Below the pieces are notes generated by a model. That model did not search any database, was not told where the DNA came from, and was given only the letters and a program-made list of their open reading frames with translations. Of a stretch of 64,000 bases of DNA, positions 55,575 through 64,000 are shown piece after piece (position 1 is the first letter of the stretch; every line of letters starts with the position of its first letter). The DNA comes from Acidimicrobiales bacterium (GTDB lineage: Bacteria; Actinomycetota; Acidimicrobiia; Acidimicrobiales; SHLQ01): contig JAHDEJ010000012.1 of the NCBI GenBank assembly GCA_020628865.1, positions 62,001-126,000 of the forward strand, written 5' to 3'. The position numbers and the translations under genes are program-made.

Positions 55575-57674
55575 ATGGCACGAGGCAAGCCCGAACAGTT
55601 CGCGCGTATCAACCACCACGGACACCGAACCGTGCACCACAACGCTGGAGCATTCCGGCGAGAAGAGTGGTGCAAGGAGGCGTACTACTACACCGACCGC
55701 ATCGGTGAACTCGGCTACATCGCTCACCTCGTCGCCAACACAGGGGCGCGAGGTGAGTTGCGCGTCCAGCGCATGGCCGAACTGGACGAGAACAACAACC
55801 CCAAGCCAAAGCTCATCTCCGGTGAACTGGCCGAGAACAAGAAGTACGGCTGGGTCAATTGCCATCGGCCAACAACCAAGAAGGCGATGCGCGAGTTCAC
55901 CGGCCGGACCGGTGGGCAGCGTGAGCTGAAGCGACGCGCGTTCCTCGGCCTGTTCATCGCCGGCGAAACGCATCTGGTCGGCATCCCCGACCCCAAGGAC
56001 GGCATCAAGAAAGACCGGATCTGGTACGAGTTCCTCTCGTCGATGGAGCTCGAGAAGGACTCCGAGACCGGAGGCCTCAAGCGGATCGGTGTCCGCAAGA
56101 AGCGGCAGGACGGCCTGCCCGAAGACCTCACCGGCTCCGGCGGCGAACCGCTCCCGAAGAAGGCGTTCCTGCAGCGGCTCCACCGGCCGCACCACGCCAT
56201 CTCCGGAGACCCGGACTCCCCGGTGCGCCGTGTCATCGACATCTGCAAGGAACTGCTGCTCCTCACCCAGATGATCGAAGCGCAGGCCAAGTCCCGCCTG
56301 TCGGCCGGGATCCTGTACGTCCCGCACGAGATCTCGTTCGGGCCCGACGACAAGTTCGAAGGCGGCGCCGGCAACGACGACGAACTCGACGAGGTCGAAG
56401 AAGCCCTCATCGAGCACATGTCGGCCCCGGTCCAGGACCGCACCTCGACGGCGGGAATGGTGCCGCTGGTGTTCCGCGGCCCCGCCGACCAGAAAGACAA
56501 CATCCACCTGATCGACGTGACCCGTCCGATCTCGGCCGAGACATCTGCCCTGCGCCAAGAGCTGCTTCAGCGGCTTGCGCAGGGCATTGACGTTCCGCCC
56601 GAGTACGTCAACGGCAAGGGCAACTCCAACCACTGGGGTCAGGTGTCGCTCGACAAGGACCTGATCCTCAAGCACGTCGTCCCGACCGGTGACCTGTTCG
56701 CCGACTTCGTGCTCGAGTCGTACTTCCAACCGGCGATCATCGCCGATGGTGTCACCCAGGCTGAAGCGGCCTGGTATCGGATCGTCTACGACGTTTCGAC
56801 CCTGATCGGCCGTGAAGACGCCGGCCCGTCGTCTCGTGCCCTGTTCGATCGCGACGCCCTCTCCGAGGAAGCGATGATGCGCGCCAACGGCTACGACCCC
56901 GAAGTCGACCTGGCCGACGAGGACGAAAAGCGCATCCGGTTCCGTCAGCGGCTCATTGAGCGCAAGACGGCCGACGATGCCCGCAAGGCGATCCTGCTCC
57001 TCGACGAGATGGGCTACTGGGAGGGCCTCGACCTGGAGATGCCTGAGCCGCTCCCCGAAGAGGAGAGCGACAACTCGGCGAAGAACGCGGTCGACGACTC
57101 GAACGAAGACATCGCCGATCGGGAGAAGGTCGACGGCGACCCGGCCGACGACACGCAGACCCGCGAAGAACCTGACCAGCCCGACACGACTGCGTCCATC
57201 GTGCTCGAGCAGCTCCATGCAGCCGCTGAAATGGCCATGGGTCAAGCCCTGGAGCGGGCGGCCAACCGGCTCTTCAGCCAGGCCGACAAAGCGAAGTACG
57301 AGGCCCGCGCCGGCTGGCGTCAGATGACATTCCCCGAAGCGCTCGCCGATTGCGGCCGAGCCGGCCTGGCTGACATGAACATCGACGGTGGCCGCCTCTT
57401 CGACGGCGCCTGGAACGAGCTGTCTCGCAAGGGCCGACGGTGGGTGCGCGACGTGCTCGAAGCGTCCGGCGTGGACCGAGTCACGGCCGACTCCGACGCC
57501 GTGTTCATCGTCAACGAGATCTGCATGAGCCTCGAAGTGTTGGCTCAAGCCGCCTTCGAGTCGCCCCTCAACGAAGACCCGGCAACCGGCTATCGGGTGC
57601 CGCGGGCACTGGTCGAGAACTCGCTTGGCGTCGCGAACGTCGGGCCGCTCACTGATCGGGGAGTGCTCCTGTGA
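55575..57674 (+). CDS. portal protein
   Basis: 699-aa ORF before morphogenesis/protease and MCP; LLQRLAQGIDVPPEYVNGKGNSNHWGQVSLDKDLI. Confidence 0.75.
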   Translation: MARGKPEQFARINHHGHRTVHHNAGAFRREEWCKEAYYYTDRIGELGYIAHLVANTGARGELRVQRMAELDENNNPKPKLISGELAENKKYGWVNCHRPTTKKAMREFTGRTGGQRELKRRAFLGLFIAGETHLVGIPDPKDGIKKDRIWYEFLSSMELEKDSETGGLKRIGVRKKRQDGLPEDLTGSGGEPLPKKAFLQRLHRPHHAISGDPDSPVRRVIDICKELLLLTQMIEAQAKSRLSAGILYVPHEISFGPDDKFEGGAGNDDELDEVEEALIEHMSAPVQDRTSTAGMVPLVFRGPADQKDNIHLIDVTRPISAETSALRQELLQRLAQGIDVPPEYVNGKGNSNHWGQVSLDKDLILKHVVPTGDLFADFVLESYFQPAIIADGVTQAEAAWYRIVYDVSTLIGREDAGPSSRALFDRDALSEEAMMRANGYDPEVDLADEDEKRIRFRQRLIERKTADDARKAILLLDEMGYWEGLDLEMPEPLPEEESDNSAKNAVDDSNEDIADREKVDGDPADDTQTREEPDQPDTTASIVLEQLHAAAEMAMGQALERAANRLFSQADKAKYEARAGWRQMTFPEALADCGRAGLADMNIDGGRLFDGAWNELSRKGRRWVRDVLEASGVDRVTADSDAVFIVNEICMSLEVLAQAAFESPLNEDPATGYRVPRALVENSLGVANVGPLTDRGVLL

Positions 57675-59833
57675 CGCTCCTCGAAGCCCTCAATGCTGCC
57701 GTCGACTCTGTGGTCGACGGCATTGTCGCGTCGGTCGACTCCGGCCATTCGCTCCTCATCGACGAGCGCGCCTTCGGCACCATGCTCGACCAGGTCGACG
57801 AGCTGAACCGCGAAATCATCACCGAAGCGGGCAACTTCTCCACCGAGGGCGACGACGTCGACTTCATGTTCGACACGGCGTCGGCGTTCCTGACTCCGTG
57901 GCAGAACTTCCTCGCCACGGTGCGCAAACACATCTTCGACACGATCACCGACCTCGAAGCTGAAACCGGCCAAGAGCTCGCCGCAGCGCTCCGCTCCGGT
58001 GTCCTATCGGCCGAGAACCTCGAAGCCTTCGTCGCCCGTGAAACCGTCGCGCTCGAACAGGGCGCCCAGTGGGCCCGAGCGTTCGCCGATGGCGAAGAGC
58101 TGACCTGGAACACGATCCTCGACGATCGGACCCGCGACGAGCACGCCGCGTCCCCACCGAACGGGCAGACCATCCGGCCCGCTGACGACGAGATGTTCGA
58201 CGTCGCCGGCCACCAGGCCCGCTTCCCCCTGGACCCGAACCTTCCGGTCGGGCTCCGGATCCACTGCCGCTGCTTCGTCGAGTCCTCGACCGAAGCGTCC
58301 ACGACCGCAACAGGCCTGCGGGCCGAACGAAAGGATCCAGAAATGGATGACACCATCACCGAGCCCGCGACCGACGGCAACACCCTCTCCGAGGGATCCG
58401 GCGGCCCGGTCGTCTCCGGGACCCTCGACGGCATCACGATCGACACGGCCGAGCTGGCCAAGCAGGTCGCTGCCGAGCTGAGCCAGACGGCCGAGTTCGC
58501 CGAGATCAAGGACTCCGCCGACGGCACCGGCCCGAACGAGGACTACGAATGGTCGGGCCCGATCGTCTACCAGGGCATCACGACCGGCGACGGCCGCATC
58601 ATCGACGACAACGCGCTCGGCTGGCGCGACCTGCCGATCACGTTGATGGCGTCGTTCCAGAACATGGGCGGCCACTACGGATCGGTCCCCGCCGGCAAGA
58701 TCACCCGACTCGAGCCGCGCACCGACGGTTCGGTGTGGGGATACGGCTACTTCGACTCGGGCACCAACGGTCAGGAAGCCAAGCGGATGCTCGCCGAGCA
58801 GACGATGCGCGGCATCTCGGTCGACCTGTCCGACGTCGAATACTCCTACGACTTCGAGGAGGGCCTGTTCCGGATCCACAAGGCCAAGATCATGGCGGCC
58901 ACCGTCACCCCGATGCCTGCGTTCGAGAAGGCGATCATCGACGTGCACAAGGGCGACGAAGCCCTCGCTGCGGCCGGTGCGCTCCGCTCGATCTCGGTGT
59001 CGTTCGGCATGCCCGTCGAGGCGGTCGAGGATGGCTGGCGCACCGTCCCGGTCGAAGAGGTGCCTGGTCTCGTGGCGTCGGGTGGCAAGGTCCGCTCGAT
59101 CTCGCCGTGGGATCTCAAGCCCGACCCGGAGGTGTTCGCCTGCAAGAACACGACCGAACCGTTCCGGGTCGACGAGAACGGTGTCCTGTCTGGTCTCGTG
59201 ACCACGTGGGATGCCGTGCACCTGTCGTTCATCGGTCAGCGCATCCATCCGCCCCGCTCGAAGACCAACTACGCGATGCTGCACGAGCCCGGCACGGTGC
59301 TGTGCTCGGACGGCTCGGTCGTGTCGGTCGGCCGAGTGTTCGGCGACATGGACCACGTCCCGACCGACGAGTACATCCCTCCGGCCGATGTCGCCGCCGC
59401 CTATGCGGACACGGGCAAGCTGCTCGCTGGCGCCCGGTTCTACGACACCGAGCACGGCATCGAGGTCGCCGGCATCATGGCGCCGGGCACCACCGAGGAA
59501 GACGCTGCCCGTCTCCGCATGTGCGACATCTCCCCGGACTGGCGCCCGATGGAGTCGCTGCCGTACGGCGACCAGCTCGAGTGCGTCGCCATGCTCGCTG
59601 TCAACATGTCGGGCTTCAACCTGGGCCTCGTCGCGTCGGGCGCACCGAAGGGCAACCTCAAGGTGTCGTGGGACGCCAACGGCAACATCGCGGCGATGAC
59701 CGGCCTGCCGGTCGCGACCCCGAAGGCCACGGCCGAGCACGCCGAGATGTCGGAGCTCCGCGAGATGGTCGACGTGCTGATGGCCGACTACACCGAGCGT
59801 CGCAAGGAAAAGGCGATGGCCGCGTTCTCCTGA
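57671..59833 (+). CDS. head morphogenesis (Mu F-like) / prohead protease fusion
   Basis: TWNTILDDRTRDEHAASPPNGQTI...LRIHCRCFVE, then IVYQGITTGDGRIIDDNALGWRDLPITLMASFQN...GKITRLE (HK97-type protease-like). Confidence 0.75.
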   Translation: MTLLEALNAAVDSVVDGIVASVDSGHSLLIDERAFGTMLDQVDELNREIITEAGNFSTEGDDVDFMFDTASAFLTPWQNFLATVRKHIFDTITDLEAETGQELAAALRSGVLSAENLEAFVARETVALEQGAQWARAFADGEELTWNTILDDRTRDEHAASPPNGQTIRPADDEMFDVAGHQARFPLDPNLPVGLRIHCRCFVESSTEASTTATGLRAERKDPEMDDTITEPATDGNTLSEGSGGPVVSGTLDGITIDTAELAKQVAAELSQTAEFAEIKDSADGTGPNEDYEWSGPIVYQGITTGDGRIIDDNALGWRDLPITLMASFQNMGGHYGSVPAGKITRLEPRTDGSVWGYGYFDSGTNGQEAKRMLAEQTMRGISVDLSDVEYSYDFEEGLFRIHKAKIMAATVTPMPAFEKAIIDVHKGDEALAAAGALRSISVSFGMPVEAVEDGWRTVPVEEVPGLVASGGKVRSISPWDLKPDPEVFACKNTTEPFRVDENGVLSGLVTTWDAVHLSFIGQRIHPPRSKTNYAMLHEPGTVLCSDGSVVSVGRVFGDMDHVPTDEYIPPADVAAAYADTGKLLAGARFYDTEHGIEVAGIMAPGTTEEDAARLRMCDISPDWRPMESLPYGDQLECVAMLAVNMSGFNLGLVASGAPKGNLKVSWDANGNIAAMTGLPVATPKATAEHAEMSELREMVDVLMADYTERRKEKAMAAFS

Positions 59834-59847
59834 CGGGCGGTCAGGAC

Positions 59848-59889
59848 AGCCCCGGGCAGACCCCAATGCGGCGTGGGTCTCCCGGGGCT
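59848..59889 (+). terminator. strong hairpin terminator
   Basis: AGCCCCGGG-C-AGACCC ... GGGTCT-CCCGGGGCT. Confidence 0.65.
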
Positions 59890-59913
59890 CCTTCGCGTCC
59901 CGACTCGAACACT

Positions 59914-59942
59914 CTGATACGAACGCAGTATCTTGATCCGTA
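59914..59942 (+). promoter_or_regulatory. class A promoter, leaderless
   Basis: CTGATACGAACGCAGTATCTT-N7-ATG. Confidence 0.5.
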
Positions 59943-60391
59943 TGGATCGGAAGAACCGTTTCGGGCCCAGCGACGACGATGACGACCTGGCGATGCCGGT
60001 CGACGAACTCGACCTCGAAGCCGAGGCCGTCACCGCGATGCCCGAGCTCGACTGGGAAGCCCCGCTCGTCCTTCGGGAGATGGCACGGCTGATCGTTGAG
60101 CTGCCGCCCGGGTCGGTCGTCACGATCCTCGACAGCTGGACCGGCACCCGAGAGCTCGATCCGTTCACGACTCAGCTGTACGCCTGGATCTGGGACAAGT
60201 CCGAGACCGACGACCTCGCCCGCAAGGCATGGCACGCGATGGACGCCTACTGGGAGAACCGGATCCGGCATCACCGAGTCGCCGAGCAGCGCATGAACCG
60301 GCGGCCGGGAAAGAACCCGTGGCGCGCGTCGGGCGGCGATCTGAACGCCCGCTGGGCCACCCCAACCCCAGGAGAGACCCCTGATGGCTGA
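59942..60391 (+). CDS. hypothetical protein
   Basis: ORF MDRKNRFGPSDDDDDLAMP. Confidence 0.65.
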   Translation: MDRKNRFGPSDDDDDLAMPVDELDLEAEAVTAMPELDWEAPLVLREMARLIVELPPGSVVTILDSWTGTRELDPFTTQLYAWIWDKSETDDLARKAWHAMDAYWENRIRHHRVAEQRMNRRPGKNPWRASGGDLNARWATPTPGETPDG

Positions 60392-60839
60392 AGACCCACC
60401 GTGGTTCGTCGAAGACGACGTCCCCGAACTGGTTGGCCGCATCGGCCGCATGACCATGCACATCGAAGGCTCCCTGTCGGGGGTCGAAGCCAACCACAAC
60501 CTGTCGATCGAGGGCCGGCCGGTCGTCCCGGAGGACTTTGGGCTGATCCTGAAGTCCACGAAGGCCGCCCTGGACCCGTCCGACATTCTTGACGTCGAGT
60601 GGGACCATGACGCAGGCCATGTGCACGTGTCGACGGTCGTGTCGCTCGAGGTGCCGGTCGGGCTTCAGCCGATGATGGGCCGGTTCCGGCGCATCCGGCT
60701 CCCGCGCGAGGAGCTCGACAGTGGGGGAGAGGTGTCGGGGACGATCTCGTTCCCGGAGGAGTTCCTGTCGGCTCCGTACGCCCAGACCCGCTGGTTTCCG
60801 GGCTTCGTTGAGCTGTTGTGGTTCGAAAAGGTCCTCTGA
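60384..60839 (+). CDS. hypothetical protein
   Basis: ORF MAEDPPWFVEDDVPELVG. Confidence 0.65.
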   Translation: MAEDPPWFVEDDVPELVGRIGRMTMHIEGSLSGVEANHNLSIEGRPVVPEDFGLILKSTKAALDPSDILDVEWDHDAGHVHVSTVVSLEVPVGLQPMMGRFRRIRLPREELDSGGEVSGTISFPEEFLSAPYAQTRWFPGFVELLWFEKVL

Positions 60840-61036
60840 TGCTCGGCACGATCACGTCCCGCCCCGAGGGTGGGATTACGTGGCGCTGCCGGCTGTGCGC
60901 CCGCAAGTTCGACGTCGCGCAGGTGTCTGCGAATGAGCTGAATCGGGTGTTCGTGCACTACTCGTCGATCCATCCGGTCGAGTGGGCCGAATCGATGCGC
61001 CGCGCCCGCGCCTCACGGAAGGCGGCCGGGCTGTGA
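60839..61036 (+). CDS. small zinc-finger-like protein
   Basis: ITWRCRLCARKFDVAQVS...RVFVHYSSIH. Confidence 0.55.
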   Translation: MLGTITSRPEGGITWRCRLCARKFDVAQVSANELNRVFVHYSSIHPVEWAESMRRARASRKAAGL

Positions 61037-61635
61037 CGGATGTGCTCGCCGCTGGGGGCTGGCGCAACAACGCCGAGATGATCGCCGACATCGCCCGCCT
61101 CGGCTGGATCGACTCTCCGGTGCTCGACCTGACGTACGGGCTCGGCAAGTTCTGGGACAAGCATCGGCCGGCCGAGCTCGTGGCCAACGATCTCGACCCG
61201 AAGCGTGGCGATTTCACCGAGGACGCCCGTCAGCCGCCGCATCAGTGGTGGGACCGTTTCCAGGCAGTGGTCTACGACCCGCCCTACCGGCTCGCTGGTC
61301 GACGTGACCAGGGCTTCGATGACCGGTACGGGCTGCTCGAGCCGACGACCCGAGCGGAGATGCTGGAACTGATCGTGCGCGGCTCGCAGGGCGCTGCCCG
61401 CTGCACGGCGGTCGGTGGCCGCTGCTTCGTCAAGTGCCAGGCGATGATCAATGGCGGCACCTACACCGATCAGCCACGGATCGTGCAGGACGCCATCGAA
61501 GCATTGCCTGACGAGAAGTTCGTGCTCGAAGGCCGCTTCTACCTCATCACTCGACCCCGCAAGCAACCGGCTGGTCGGGTGCAACGGACGCCACGGAACA
61601 ACGTCTCTCAGCTCGTGGCATTCAGGAGAGTCTGA
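61033..61635 (+). CDS. DNA methyltransferase-like protein (DPPY motif)
   Basis: VLDLTYGLGKFW...VANDLDPKRGDFTEDAR...FQAVVYDPPYRLAG; GTGA overlap start. Confidence 0.8.
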   Translation: MTDVLAAGGWRNNAEMIADIARLGWIDSPVLDLTYGLGKFWDKHRPAELVANDLDPKRGDFTEDARQPPHQWWDRFQAVVYDPPYRLAGRRDQGFDDRYGLLEPTTRAEMLELIVRGSQGAARCTAVGGRCFVKCQAMINGGTYTDQPRIVQDAIEALPDEKFVLEGRFYLITRPRKQPAGRVQRTPRNNVSQLVAFRRV

Positions 61636-61652
61636 GCGAAGAAACACCATCG

Positions 61653-61787
61653 CTGATACTTTCGGCGTATGGTGACTCTGTCTACCGGTGTAGCTGGTGG
61701 AAAGCGGAACGGGTGGAGCCCACCGCGGAACAACACCTCATCCGTCGCGGCCCTGTGCGGCCGCTGTTCCGCAAAGGACTCCACCAG
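61653..61787 (+). promoter_or_regulatory. class A promoter-like site and structured MCP leader
   Basis: CTGATACTTTCGGCGTATGGT, then CTGGTGGA-AA-GCGGAAC ... GTTCCGC-AAAGGAC-TCCACCAG enclosing two hairpins, SD in internal loop. Confidence 0.5.
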
Positions 61788-61789
61788 CC

Positions 61790-62155
61790 ATGTTCGATCT
61801 TCCCGAACTCGATCAGTTCCCCACCGATTTCTCGGCCACCATGACCGACGCCCTCGCTTCGTGAGCCGACCAGATCCGCGAGCGGGCCGAAGGCCTCTCC
61901 GTCGACAACGACGACGAGCTCGCTGAGCTCGAAACCCTCGGCGGTCACCTGTCCGCCATCGAAACCGAACTCGCCGACCGCAAGGCCAAGGCCGAGGCCT
62001 CCGCCGAGCGCAAGGCCCGCGTCGCTGCCGCCTTCGAATCCAGCGAAGAGGAAGTCGCCGACGACGAGGCCGCCGACGACGCCGACGAGGAACTCTCCGA
62101 CGACGACGAAGCCGACGACGACGCCGACTTCAAGGGCAAGAAGAACAAGAAGAAG
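61790..62155 (+). other. 5' part of MCP reading frame, interrupted by in-frame TGA (61862-61864)
   Basis: MFDLPELDQFPTDFSATMTDALAS*ADQIRERAEGLSVDNDDELAELETLGGHLSAIETELADRKAKAEASAERKARVAAAFES..., same frame as 62156 ORF. Confidence 0.8.
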
Positions 62156-63637
62156 ATGGCCGACGAGGACGCCGACGACGACAAGTCGGAGGCCTCCAAC
62201 GAGACCGACACCGTCGACGAAGACGTCGACACCGACGACGAGTCGCTCGGCGATCACGGCGACAAGGCCCACACGAGCCTCTCGGCCGCCCAGCGCGCCG
62301 CCCAGATGCAGGCCAATGCCCCCGGCGACCGCGACAACACCGGCAACGGTGGCGGTGCCGGCATCGACCACGTCAACTTCGTGGCCACCAACCAGATGCA
62401 GGGCTTCTCCGGTGGCGACATGCTCACCATCGACCAGCTCGCCGAAGGCCTCACCAAGACCCGCCTCGGCCTCTCCAAGATCAAGGCTGGCGGCGACGAC
62501 GTCGTGCTCGCCACGTCGACCATCGACGACGACTCGCTCCCGAGCCTCGGCGCCGACGAGTTCGCCAACTTCGAGACGCTGCTCAACCTGCAGCGTGAAG
62601 CCCAGGAAGCGCACAACGGCCCGACCGGCCTGATCGCATCCGGTGCGGTGTGTCTCCCCGAGACCACCGACTACAGCTTCTTCCGGCTCGCCAAGGCGCA
62701 CCGTCCGGTCGAAGCGAACCTGCCGCGTGTCTCTGCCCCGCAGGGTCAGATCCGCTACGTGGTCCCGCCGGACTGGGCGTACCTCTCCGGTGGCGTCAGC
62801 TCCCGCGACTGCGCTCAGGAAGCCGAGCCGTCGGCCACGTACCCGGACAAGGCCGTCATCGAGGTCACCTGCCCGGCGCTCGCCCAGTGCTGCGTGTCCT
62901 CGATCTCGAGGATCATCCAGTTCTCGAACCTCACCTACCGGGCATGGCCTGGTTTCACCCGCGAGGCGATCTACCAGCTCGGTGTTGCGTACACCGAGGC
63001 CAAGGAGATCATGTACCTCAACGACATCGATGCCGGCTCCACCGCGATCACCGGCATGGCTGCCGCCGACATCTTCTCGGCCCAGTCCGACATGGTGTCC
63101 CGGGTCCTCACCGCCGCGTACGGCTACCGCAAGCGCCATCGGATGAACATGGACGACCCGCTGACCTTCATGGTCAACGACGTCGTCCAGTACCTGAACG
63201 CGATCGACGCGTTCCGTGGTGGCGAGCGGCACTTCGGCCGTGACCCCGAAGGCGCTCTCCGTGCCGTCTTCGCGAAGCACCGGATCAACCTGGTGTTCTT
63301 CTACAACCTCCCGACCTCGGCCACCGTGGCCCAGGGTCAGGAGTCGGCACCTGGCGCCAACGACGGCATCTTCGGCCCGCAGGCCGCTGGTGCGCTCAAC
63401 GATCTCCCGACCGAGGTCGCTGGCTACCTGTTCGCACCGGGCACCTTCATCCGCCTCGACGGCGGAACCCTCGATCTCGGCATCGTCCGCGATTCGATCC
63501 TCAACACCAAGAACGACCTCCACATCTTTGCTGAGCAGTGGACCAAGGTCTGCAAGATCGGGTACGAGAGCGTCAAGCTCCCCATCGCTCAGTGCCCGCG
63601 TGGTGTCAAGGCCGGCGAAATCGTCCTCGCCTGCTAG
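62156..63637 (+). CDS. major capsid protein (HK97-fold, putative)
   Basis: large ORF after portal/protease; acidic N-terminus then conserved-looking body AVCLPETTDYSFFRLAKAHRPVEANLPRVSAPQGQIRYVVPP...SGVSSRDC. Confidence 0.75.
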   Translation: MADEDADDDKSEASNETDTVDEDVDTDDESLGDHGDKAHTSLSAAQRAAQMQANAPGDRDNTGNGGGAGIDHVNFVATNQMQGFSGGDMLTIDQLAEGLTKTRLGLSKIKAGGDDVVLATSTIDDDSLPSLGADEFANFETLLNLQREAQEAHNGPTGLIASGAVCLPETTDYSFFRLAKAHRPVEANLPRVSAPQGQIRYVVPPDWAYLSGGVSSRDCAQEAEPSATYPDKAVIEVTCPALAQCCVSSISRIIQFSNLTYRAWPGFTREAIYQLGVAYTEAKEIMYLNDIDAGSTAITGMAAADIFSAQSDMVSRVLTAAYGYRKRHRMNMDDPLTFMVNDVVQYLNAIDAFRGGERHFGRDPEGALRAVFAKHRINLVFFYNLPTSATVAQGQESAPGANDGIFGPQAAGALNDLPTEVAGYLFAPGTFIRLDGGTLDLGIVRDSILNTKNDLHIFAEQWTKVCKIGYESVKLPIAQCPRGVKAGEIVLAC

Positions 63638-63654
63638 CCGATCGGCGGCCGGTC

Positions 63655-63700
63655 GGGGGTCCTTCGGGGCCCCCGGTGGGTCCCAGCCTTCGGGCTGGGG
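63655..63700 (+). terminator. tandem UUCG-tetraloop hairpins after MCP
   Basis: GGGGGTCCTTCGGGGCCCCC and CCCAGCCTTCGGGCTGGG. Confidence 0.65.
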
Positions 63701-63810
63701 TCTCGGCTCATCGGGGGTAGCAGGTGGTACTGCGTCCCAAGTCCCCGGCCGGCTCCGAACCCTCGTCCCTGCCCCTTCGATTCTCTCTTCCCTGACGCAC
63801 TGGAGCCGAA

Positions 63811-64000
63811 ATGCCCGCTGGTCCCGCTTTCCCAGTTGAAGCGCCACCCCTCATCCCGCGCAAGACCTCCCTGCTCCAGTCCCAGTTCAAGGCCGACTTC
63901 ACCAGCCCCGAGTGGCAGAACGCCGTCCAGTTCGTACCGAACCCGACGCACGACGCCCTCACCTACGCGATGCGCTGCGCGCCGAACGGCCCGGACAAAG
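63811..64000 (+). CDS. structural-region protein, truncated at window end
   Basis: MPAGPAFPVEAPPLIPRKTSLLQSQFKADFTSPEWQNAVQF, open to window edge. Confidence 0.6.
   Translation, partial: MPAGPAFPVEAPPLIPRKTSLLQSQFKADFTSPEWQNAVQFVPNPTHDALTYAMRCAPNGPDK

Noticed and set aside
55539-57548. 669-aa minus-strand ORF opposite the portal
   Set aside because: Antisense mirror ORF with no motifs; plus-strand portal is in context.
58004-60586. 860-aa minus-strand ORF
   Set aside because: Mirror ORF of GC-rich coding on the plus strand (protease gene, 59942 gene); Arg/Asp/Val-rich low-information sequence, crosses a terminator and promoter.
61669-61926. 85-aa plus ORF overlapping the capsid leader
   Set aside because: Different frame from the capsid, no SD, Arg/Ser-rich out-of-frame composition.
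61682-63847. 721-aa minus-strand ORF
   Set aside because: Antisense to the capsid gene; composition (EVGV/VVG repeats) is the expected reverse complement of an acidic coding region.
1-64000. CRISPR arrays, rRNA genes, IS elements
   Set aside because: No regularly spaced direct repeats, no rRNA-like stretches and no transposase ORF seen; repeated motifs found are promoters and SD sites.

Overview
The window looks like 64 kb of a large, high-GC tailed phage (or prophage) with an actinobacterial-type host. It is open at both ends. Almost all genes are on the + strand, tightly packed with ATGA/GTGA overlaps, and many transcription units start with an AGAAAGGACCA Shine-Dalgarno block. Recognisable virion modules: small and large terminase (TerL carries a bifunctional intein in its Walker A loop), portal, a head-morphogenesis/protease fusion and the major capsid protein (MCP). 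Recognisable DNA metabolism genes: ThyX, SF1 helicase, DEDDh exonuclease, HNH nuclease, three ParB-like proteins, a DPPY methyltransferase, an ASCH protein and a RlaP-like nucleotidyltransferase. Main findings: (1) a candidate DNA hypermodification pathway of C5-cytosine methyltransferase, TET/JBP-like 2OG-Fe dioxygenase and GT-A-like glycosyltransferase, possibly extended by an NDP-sugar dehydrogenase, PIG-L deacetylase and ATP-grasp ligase; (2) a major capsid reading frame with a consensus start, a highly structured leader and an in-frame TGA at codon 25, followed by 97 start-less but coding-like codons; (3) two noncoding loci sharing the promoter-proximal element GTGTGTGGGGAC, one closed by a 14-bp helix and followed by an 85-nt bulged hairpin; (4) two promoter families, one apparently driving leaderless mRNAs; (5) a set of surface proteins including an Ltp-repeat superinfection-exclusion-like protein and an LAXTG sortase substrate. 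No tRNA, rRNA or CRISPR array was recognised. All assignments come from reading motifs by eye; no database search was run.
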